DNA of 11,995 nt from CAIXTV01 sp037144095 (lineage in GTDB: Bacteria; Bacteroidota; Bacteroidia; Bacteroidales; CAIXTV01): positions 1 to 11,995 of the forward strand of contig JBAWXL010000142.1 in NCBI GenBank assembly GCA_037144095.1, given 5' to 3'. This document shows, one piece after another, positions 5,857 through 11,995 of this stretch; positions within the stretch are counted from its first letter, which is position 1, and each line of letters begins with the position of its first letter. The position numbers and the translations under genes are program-made. The notes beneath the pieces are model-generated. The model made no database searches. It was given only the letters and a program-made list of their open reading frames with translations, and was not told the DNA's origin.

Positions 5857-7812
5857 TTAGAATTCCTGATATTTTTCTCCTAACAAAACTTTTTTCATTT
5901 GGCTCCCGTGCTCCTCAATTTCATTTACATTCCATGTATTATAGTTTAACATTATTTGTTGTTTTATACTATCAATGTTTACTTCAGGACTGGCATAGTG
6001 TTCCTTTTTGTTATTTGGCATGGCATTGCTTAATTTTGAATTTTTACTTCTTGTAAGTAAACATAAATTGCCAAATTTATCTATTAAATTTTGTGATAAT
6101 CTATTTGATTCGAGCACCGGATTTTGAGGATAAAAATGTTCAACAGAACTTTTTAATATAAACTCAAATTTTGGATATTTTTCTTTATCGTTTTTCCATA
6201 GCAAGTAATCTAAATAATTAAAAATAAAGTTTTCTACAGAGGTTCCTTTATCGAGTAAATTATGGTTAATTTCCATATCTTTAGTTTGTGAGTAATTTGT
6301 ATAAATAATTTCGAAGAATGATAATGGATTTATAGCGACATAATTATTAAGTAAATAAGCATCAGCCAATTTCTCAAGAAAGAATATATAGTTTTCAACT
6401 GTTATATTATCATTTCCAATTATATATTTCAATGCAGCATTCATCCAATTTTTATAAATCATATTTGGCGCTGAAACATGAAACATAGATAAAAGCATTA
6501 TTGCTGTTGTATTGTTTTCATCAATTAAATCTTCTCTACCAAACGTTTGAGTATAATATCCGGAAAAACTATTACCTTGAGCTCGACAATTTAAATGTTT
6601 TAAACTCCAACGTTCATTTTCACCTTTTAGTTCTCGTTTAATGATAAAGCGGTCGAATAAAAATCTACCTTTAAGCAAATTAAATGCAAACTGTTTTACG
6701 AAAATTATCGCATCTTCATTTGTTTTGTTTTTATACTGGTCTTCAAATGCTTTTATCAATTGTTTATCATCAAGTTGTACATCTGAGTTCAATTGAATTT
6801 TCAAAATATGAAGCAGAAAATTCGGAAAGTTAATTAGTGAATTAAACCTTTCATTACCATCATCTATTTTATCATAGGTTTCCGTAAAACCTCTATCTAT
6901 TTTAATTAAATTTTCAATTGAACAATTCTCAATTGAACCTTCCAAATTGTCAGTATTTTCTTTTCCATCTATTTTTGAAAATATGTCTTTTAACTGGCTT
7001 ATAATTTCATCAAAGCTTTTCAAATTAAAAGTGTCCCACTGCTCAAACCCAAATATTTTGTGCCTTATATCAATATCAAATCCATACTGTACATATTTAT
7101 CCATATTTGAACAAGCTTCCCATATCATATTGAATGTTTTATAAGCATATAAGTCATTATGCAAAATATTAAGTAAATATGCTTTTACAATTTCATGCTT
7201 TTCCAACTGTTCCCCACGGTTGTTCATTATTTCAAAATAGTGGTTCAAGTCGGTGCCTTCTGGCACTTCCACTCGCAGTATTACAACATTATTGAAAAAA
7301 TATTCGCAAAATTCATTAATACTAAGGTCTACGCCAACAATCCTTTTCAGTTTCTTTATAGCATCGTTATATGCCTGAACAATATCTGTGTTATAAGTTT
7401 CATTATCGTTAGGGATTTTTTTGAAAATTGCTTCTAACGTATTGGTAGATACAGGACGACTCTCGAACTTTAAATTCAACTTTAGCCAGTTTTCTAATTC
7501 AGTTATTTCTTGTGAATAATTATGCTTAATCCCATTTAAGAAGATCGTAAGACTTGTTAAGCGTTGCTGCCCATCAATAGTTTCATAAAGCTCCGATAAA
7601 CCATTTTTCTTTTTTGCCACAACCAAAGAACCGATATAATAATCTGGCTTTTGGATATAGGTTTTGTATTTCAAAGCATAATCAGCAATGTCCTGAACTA
7701 ATTGAGTAATTTCGGTTTCGCCCCATGCAAAATTACGCTGATAAATTGGGATGATGTACTTGTCGTCGGAGGAAAACAACTCTCTTATTTTAAGTGGTTT
7801 TAAGTATGTCAT
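5857..7812 (-). CDS. DUF262 plus DUF1524 protein, GmrSD-like type IV restriction endonuclease candidate
   Basis: A 651-residue protein with both halves of the GmrSD architecture in one chain. The N-terminal DUF262 domain has IPIYQRNFAW (21-30), YIGSLVV (59-65) and IDGQQRLTSLT (79-89, with DGQQR at 80-84). The C-terminal DUF1524 domain, an HNH/His-Me-like nuclease, shows VEHFYPQNP (557-565; E558, H559, P562), FGNLCLLT (580-587) and the N591-S-K-L-S-N-...-K602 tail typical of the family. GmrSD-type enzymes use NTP and cut DNA carrying modified, for example glycosylated hydroxymethyl-, cytosines. The middle of the protein is AT-rich in codon use and rich in Asn, Ile and Lys, unlike the flanking hsd genes, hinting at a separate origin. 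It starts 2 bases after the first DUF262 gene. All key nuclease and nucleotide motifs look intact, so it is probably active. The modification recognised is unknown. Confidence 0.88.
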   Translation of the reverse strand: MTYLKPLKIRELFSSDDKYIIPIYQRNFAWGETEITQLVQDIADYALKYKTYIQKPDYYIGSLVVAKKKNGLSELYETIDGQQRLTSLTIFLNGIKHNYSQEITELENWLKLNLKFESRPVSTNTLEAIFKKIPNDNETYNTDIVQAYNDAIKKLKRIVGVDLSINEFCEYFFNNVVILRVEVPEGTDLNHYFEIMNNRGEQLEKHEIVKAYLLNILHNDLYAYKTFNMIWEACSNMDKYVQYGFDIDIRHKIFGFEQWDTFNLKSFDEIISQLKDIFSKIDGKENTDNLEGSIENCSIENLIKIDRGFTETYDKIDDGNERFNSLINFPNFLLHILKIQLNSDVQLDDKQLIKAFEDQYKNKTNEDAIIFVKQFAFNLLKGRFLFDRFIIKRELKGENERWSLKHLNCRAQGNSFSGYYTQTFGREDLIDENNTTAIMLLSMFHVSAPNMIYKNWMNAALKYIIGNDNITVENYIFFLEKLADAYLLNNYVAINPLSFFEIIYTNYSQTKDMEINHNLLDKGTSVENFIFNYLDYLLWKNDKEKYPKFEFILKSSVEHFYPQNPVLESNRLSQNLIDKFGNLCLLTRSKNSKLSNAMPNNKKEHYASPEVNIDSIKQQIMLNYNTWNVNEIEEHGSQMKKVLLGEKYQEF

Positions 7813-7814
7813 TG

Positions 7815-9206
7815 TTATTCGTTGTAATATTTTAATTCCTTAAACAAACTTAATATAGCATCAGGTTGCTTGTATTTTTCTTTTGGCTCGATGGGCAAAG
7901 TAATTCCCAATATTTCTTGTGGTGAAACAGCATCGCGGATTATTTTAAAGATATTAATTCCTCCAATTACATGATTATCGGCTGAAGCCAATTGAACTGC
8001 CTGACGACGAAGTCTTAATGAAAAACAAAGAATGAATAGTTTTTCGACTATTCGATGAAACTCGTATGTGCCAAACTTATCAATATACATCATTACTGCA
8101 CAATCAAATATATTTCGCACATATTTATCACCAGTTCTGTGTCGCTCAGGATAGTCTTCATTCGAATTAATTTTACTGAAAATTTTGCCCGACAATGTTT
8201 CTGTTGAAGTAAAGTCAATTTGAAAACCAGTGTTTTGGGTATCTGGTAATGATCGAATCACTTCGCGGCTTTTTTTGTAATGCGAAATCATTTCGAAAAA
8301 TCGCTTGCCATTAATAATTGGTTCTGCTAATTGAAATGGATATTCCATGTACTGGTCATCGATATTCCTATGATATTCGGAATTATACTGTTCTACATAA
8401 AAATGAGCAATACGTGGTAATTGTGTAAATGGATAATATTGCTTAACATATGGCGATATTCCTTTGAAAACATCAACATCGTTTTTTGTAAAATATCGAG
8501 CAGATTGGGAGCGAGACCAATTACGGATTCGATACAAGTAATCACCAAATAGTGAAGAAAGTTCGATGGTTGGCATATTTTCCCATTCAACAATGCTTTC
8601 TTTTTTAACTGGCTCGGGCAAGTTATTCATTTCACGTAAATGAAACGCTTTTAATAAATCGTGTGGTTCTAAGTCCTTTCCGCGTGCGTTTTGTGAATCG
8701 AAAAACTGGAAAGCTTCTGAAACATCAGTAAGTGTTACTTCTACCAATTCGCATTTATTGAAAAAGAACAAGATGGTTTGCTTGTCGAATTCACGTACAC
8801 GTCTTTGTATTTCACGGTAGTTGTTCCAAATATTGTATTGACTTATTTCATTTTTGAATTTCATTTGCAAAAGCTTTGGCATGTACTGTTCCAAGCTTTT
8901 TTTCGTGTCAATTTTTTCTAGTAGCTCGGATTTTTGCTCAATTATTGCCATTGCAATTAGCGTAAGAGTGAGAGTGCGCTGCTGCCCATCCACTATGTTT
9001 AAAACCAGATTTTCATCTTTATCTTTTGTCTCATGCAATACAAGGGTACCTAGTCGGTAGGCATTTTTTTCTTTATAAAGCAAAATATCATTGAGAAGTT
9101 CTCCTACATTTTTAATTGTCCATTTATAGGGACGCTGATACTCGGGTATGACCAGATTATCACGGCGTAATAAATCATATACTTTTACAATGGTCGGTTC
9201 TTTCAT
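7815..9206 (-). CDS. DUF262 (GmrSD N-terminal-like) protein, first of a tandem pair, without DUF1524
   Basis: A 463-residue DUF262 protein. This family has a ParB/sulfiredoxin-like fold and includes the NTP-dependent GmrS part of the type IV restriction enzyme GmrSD. Visible signatures are IPEYQRPYKW (residues 20-29), RLGTLVLHE (51-59) and VDGQQRTLT (72-80). The DGQQR motif (73-77) is the hallmark thought to bind or hydrolyse nucleotide. The remainder is helical and shows no EHxxP...GNL...N pattern, so I see no DUF1524 nuclease here. It starts 12 bases after hsdS and ends 2 bases before the second DUF262 gene (TAACAATG), so the two are probably translated together at matched levels. A reasonable inference is that this is the nuclease-less partner of the following protein. 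It may sense or act on modified phage DNA, but neither substrate nor partnership can be proven from sequence. Confidence 0.85.
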   Translation of the reverse strand: MKEPTIVKVYDLLRRDNLVIPEYQRPYKWTIKNVGELLNDILLYKEKNAYRLGTLVLHETKDKDENLVLNIVDGQQRTLTLTLIAMAIIEQKSELLEKIDTKKSLEQYMPKLLQMKFKNEISQYNIWNNYREIQRRVREFDKQTILFFFNKCELVEVTLTDVSEAFQFFDSQNARGKDLEPHDLLKAFHLREMNNLPEPVKKESIVEWENMPTIELSSLFGDYLYRIRNWSRSQSARYFTKNDVDVFKGISPYVKQYYPFTQLPRIAHFYVEQYNSEYHRNIDDQYMEYPFQLAEPIINGKRFFEMISHYKKSREVIRSLPDTQNTGFQIDFTSTETLSGKIFSKINSNEDYPERHRTGDKYVRNIFDCAVMMYIDKFGTYEFHRIVEKLFILCFSLRLRRQAVQLASADNHVIGGINIFKIIRDAVSPQEILGITLPIEPKEKYKQPDAILSLFKELKYYNE

Positions 9207-9218
9207 TTGTATCAGGAT

Positions 9219-10514
9219 TTAAACTCTTTCAATTTCCTTTTCCACCTCCCTCGCCCTCAACTTCCCACTTATCAACCTAGGTAACAAAAGGTCGCGGGTT
9301 TGTTTGATGGTTGTTTGCTTTCTACCTAATAAGTTAATTTCAGAATATATTGGTGACATTATTTTCGTGAATTTTTCTGAAGTCTCAATATCAGGCTTTA
9401 GTATTGTTTGATATCGGGTAAAGCTCTCAAATTGATAGTTGCTTATTCCTGTTGATTGAACTTGAAAAGTTGAAACTAAACCTGTAAAATAATAAAGTTT
9501 TAAAAATTGGTCAACGTAGTAGGGACTTACTAAATTATTATCAGGTCGAATTAACTTACAGAAACTAGCACATATTACTTTCCCATTGTAACTTTCAAGC
9601 AATTCTTTTGTAATCATAAAATTCCTACCCAACCATTGATTTGTACTTCCACCGGACACCTCAAATACTATATCAAATGGTTTTAATTCTCTTGAAGTTA
9701 AATTTGATACTTTATGATATCTGAGCACTTCTTTATTGGGTATTCCTTTTGAAATACTTGGAATATCAGTCCCCCTAATTACGTATGCAGGTTCAGAAAA
9801 TTCTGCATTTTGATCATCTACTCCCCAGCCCCCTCCAATGAAATAGGAAAATAAATCACCTATTCTTTTCCATTCCCACCCCTTCGGCACTCCCTTTTCA
9901 AACTCCACATTTTCATATCCCGGAAAACGCATTCGCACAAACCATTCTTTATAAATTTGCTCTGCTATTTGCCCCAAAAGTGAGATACTTTTGTTGTTGT
10001 TTTCTATTAAATCATCGTAGGCGGATAAGATTGATGCGATGCGGTGTTGGGTAGGGAGAGGTGGAATTTTTACGTTTAAATTACCAACATCTTTCCTTGA
10101 TAGCTCTGTTTGACCTGTAGAACCACCAGCAAAATTTTCAATTATTGGTTGAGCTAAAGTGATAAATTTTGAAATGAAAGCAGGAGAAACCAATTCTTCA
10201 TTCACTCTTAAAATTGTTATGTGGCTGTCAGCCGCAAGATTAGTCTTTGTACTACATACCATTGCACTACGACCTAGAGTTCCCTCACCTGTTGAATTTA
10301 TTAGAATATCTCCAATCTTAATTTTTGCACTTTCCTTTATTTTTTGATTTTTATTGTAAAATCTTCCGAACTGAAAATTAATTTGGCTATCCCTTATACA
10401 TTTTTGATTAAGTACAATATAACCATCAATTTCATTTTCTACATAATTAGGAGTAAAACCTCTATTGATACTTATGGTAATATCTACAATTTTATATTCT
10501 TTCCCCTCATTCAT
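9219..10514 (-). CDS. hsdS: Type I restriction-modification specificity subunit HsdS
   Basis: This is the DNA-recognition subunit that sets the bipartite target for both methylation and cleavage. Two target-recognition domains alternate with two conserved helical regions. Counting from the ATG at 10514, TRD1 spans about residues 3-148 and contains the family-typical GDILINSTGEGTLGR (68-82). The central conserved region is about 149-198 (IPPLPTQHRIASILSAYDD followed by a long helix). TRD2 begins near VPKGWEW (209), and the distal conserved region is about 388-431, ending in LLLPRLISGKLRAREVEKE. An in-frame TTG two codons upstream (10520) is possible, but I prefer the ATG, which overlaps the hsdM stop by 8 bases. 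The length of 431 residues is normal for a two-TRD HsdS. No second hsdS and no inverted repeats suggesting a specificity shuffle were seen. The next gene follows after 12 bases. Confidence 0.95.
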   Translation of the reverse strand: MNEGKEYKIVDITISINRGFTPNYVENEIDGYIVLNQKCIRDSQINFQFGRFYNKNQKIKESAKIKIGDILINSTGEGTLGRSAMVCSTKTNLAADSHITILRVNEELVSPAFISKFITLAQPIIENFAGGSTGQTELSRKDVGNLNVKIPPLPTQHRIASILSAYDDLIENNNKSISLLGQIAEQIYKEWFVRMRFPGYENVEFEKGVPKGWEWKRIGDLFSYFIGGGWGVDDQNAEFSEPAYVIRGTDIPSISKGIPNKEVLRYHKVSNLTSRELKPFDIVFEVSGGSTNQWLGRNFMITKELLESYNGKVICASFCKLIRPDNNLVSPYYVDQFLKLYYFTGLVSTFQVQSTGISNYQFESFTRYQTILKPDIETSEKFTKIMSPIYSEINLLGRKQTTIKQTRDLLLPRLISGKLRAREVEKEIERV

Positions 10515-11995
10515 TATCAAACAGATTTAATATGTTTAGATGAATAAGTTTTTCTAAATCAGAAGAAGAAGTATTCAGCAAATTGAGTTCATTATTAAGT
10601 TTTTTTATTTCAACTTCAAACTCTTCCTCCGTCATCCCATCTTCTTCAATCACAACGCCAACATATCTGCCTGGGTTCAATGAGTAATCCTGTTCTTCAA
10701 TATCGGTAATGTTAGCCAATTTGCAAAGTCCGGTAACATCTTCGTATTCCGCTTTCGGAAAACGCTGTTGCAACCACTCTGCCATTTTAAGGAAATACAC
10801 AGGGCTTTTTTCTTCTTCTTCGTAATTATTGTTTTTTACAGGGCTACTATATTCATTCAGCTTGTCTAACAGTAAGCGGATATCCTTTGGTTTACCAAGA
10901 GTTTTCCATACTTTATCATCCTTGTTTTTTAGCTGGTCATCGGCTAATTTAAAGAGTTTTTCATAATCTCGGTAATTCTTTTCAAGTTCCTTTTTTACCA
11001 GATAGAAGTCGTGCAATAAGTTTTCATTGTCACTTAGTAAAGTAAGCTGTGCAGCATTTGTTTCATCAGCATTTTCAGCATTATATGTTTGCGTATAGGC
11101 TGTAAAATCAACTAATGCTTTTTCAATGCTTATGTGTATTGTATTAATATCAGTAACATACAATTTCTTGCAATCTGTCAGAAATTGGTCGGTACTAAAG
11201 CCCAAAGGGAGGGGTCGGTCTGTTGTCCCAACCTTAAAAGTCGGGGCTGCTGAACTTGCCCATTTGCTAAAATCGGCTAATTGTTTGCTCATGCTTTGAA
11301 CAATGGAAGCAAGAATTTCTTTTACTGTTGGCAGTTTATCAAAGGCATTGCTATAATGGCTATGCACTAATTCAATATAAAATTTACGATTGCCTTTACG
11401 TAAGTAATTTATGGCAGCAAGATTTTGCAATTGTTCTTCGGTAAACTCACGGTGGGCACGGTCAATCTGATGAAATACATTGCGAGCATCAATAAAGAGG
11501 ATTTCAATTTTGTCTTTCTCTGTTTCAAAATCGCCAATTAGTTTTGCTTTATCAAAAAACCAAAGGGTGGCAGGCAGCGTAACGGTGCTAAACATATTGC
11601 TGGGCAAGGTAAGCATACTCGAAATAATACCTTTACGAATCAAAGTTTTGCGAATATCATATTCCGAATGTCCTGCATCACTGGCTGAATTCGACATGAC
11701 CAGAGCAGCTCTACCCGTTTCATTAAGCGAAGTCGCAAATAAACTTATCCATAAATAATTTCCATTAGGTATGCTTGTCACCCCACCGGCTTTGGTCTTG
11801 CTTTTCGATTTAGGCAAGCCATATTCAGTAAATCTTTTGTCTTTGCTTACCAGTTCTTCATTTACTTCTTTTACATTAAAAGGTGGATTCGCCATCACAA
11901 AGTCGAACTTTCCGAAACTATCATAAAGATCTTCCGCATAACTATCGCCTTGTTTTATCTCCCCTCTTAAACCATTAATGGCAAGATTCATCTTT
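10507..11995 (-). CDS. hsdM: Type I restriction-modification DNA methyltransferase subunit HsdM, partial (5' end outside window)
   Basis: This is the N6-adenine methyltransferase subunit of a type I R-M enzyme. It would form an M2S complex with HsdS and, with HsdR, the restriction complex. The reading frame is open to the right edge. The first in-frame ATG (11991) is internal, because it begins at the MNLAI-NG segment that in this family follows the SAM-binding motif; motif I and the N-terminal helical domain are therefore missing from view. Counting from that ATG, catalytic motif IV NPPF is at residues 35-38 and the family signature SLNPGRYVG is at 437-445. Between the methyltransferase core and that signature lies a long, charged, helix-rich stretch (roughly residues 210-430), typical of the larger HsdM class. 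The C-terminus (about 455-494) is acidic and coiled-coil-like. The stop TGA overlaps the hsdS start, implying translational coupling. Identification is secure. Confidence 0.96.
   Translation of the reverse strand, partial: KMNLAINGLRGEIKQGDSYAEDLYDSFGKFDFVMANPPFNVKEVNEELVSKDKRFTEYGLPKSKSKTKAGGVTSIPNGNYLWISLFATSLNETGRAALVMSNSASDAGHSEYDIRKTLIRKGIISSMLTLPSNMFSTVTLPATLWFFDKAKLIGDFETEKDKIEILFIDARNVFHQIDRAHREFTEEQLQNLAAINYLRKGNRKFYIELVHSHYSNAFDKLPTVKEILASIVQSMSKQLADFSKWASSAAPTFKVGTTDRPLPLGFSTDQFLTDCKKLYVTDINTIHISIEKALVDFTAYTQTYNAENADETNAAQLTLLSDNENLLHDFYLVKKELEKNYRDYEKLFKLADDQLKNKDDKVWKTLGKPKDIRLLLDKLNEYSSPVKNNNYEEEEKSPVYFLKMAEWLQQRFPKAEYEDVTGLCKLANITDIEEQDYSLNPGRYVGVVIEEDGMTEEEFEVEIKKLNNELNLLNTSSSDLEKLIHLNILNLFDNE

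Noticed and set aside
9219..10514. hsdS as part of an invertible specificity-switching locus
   Set aside because: Only one hsdS is visible, with no recombinase gene and no inverted copies of its conserved regions in the window.
10515..10520. TTG at 10520 as the hsdS start
   Set aside because: The ATG at 10514 is only two codons downstream and forms the typical short overlap with the hsdM stop, so it is the simpler start.

Overview
The window is a type I restriction-modification operon with accessory genes, all of it read on the minus strand. The DNA is AT-rich and start codons lack clear Shine-Dalgarno sequences, often having only A-rich leaders. RhuM- and DUF262-type genes sit inside an hsd locus. 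Together these suggest a member of the Bacteroidota. This is inference from style and gene content; there is no taxonomic marker in the window.

In transcription order (right to left) the genes are: hsdM (5' end outside the window), hsdS, a first DUF262 gene, a second DUF262 gene that also carries a DUF1524 HNH-like nuclease domain, a truncated copy of the hsdR 5' end, a rhuM-family gene, full-length hsdR, then after a 143-base gap a two-helix membrane protein of unknown function, and finally a small unknown gene. From hsdM to hsdR the genes overlap or lie 2-19 bases apart, except for a 98-base gap just upstream of rhuM. This fits one long operon of at least 10.7 kb.

HsdM, HsdS and HsdR should assemble into a standard type I enzyme: HsdS reads a bipartite target, HsdM methylates adenine, and HsdR translocates and cuts. 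The DUF262 pair belongs to the family of the type IV, modification-dependent GmrSD enzymes. The locus therefore looks like a composite that could attack both unmodified DNA (type I) and modified phage DNA (type IV-like). That combined role is a hypothesis.

The most informative structural feature is a scar. A stub of 38 codons nearly matching the start of hsdR (about 101 of 114 bases) lies between the DUF262 pair and rhuM and runs into a short palindrome. A near-identical 18-base sequence occurs just upstream of rhuM and just downstream of hsdR. Together they suggest that a rhuM-hsdR block replaced an older hsdR in a mosaic defence locus. HsdR also has an unusual helicase motif VI. No tRNA, rRNA, CRISPR array or transposase gene was seen, and no stretch above 300 bases lacks a gene.
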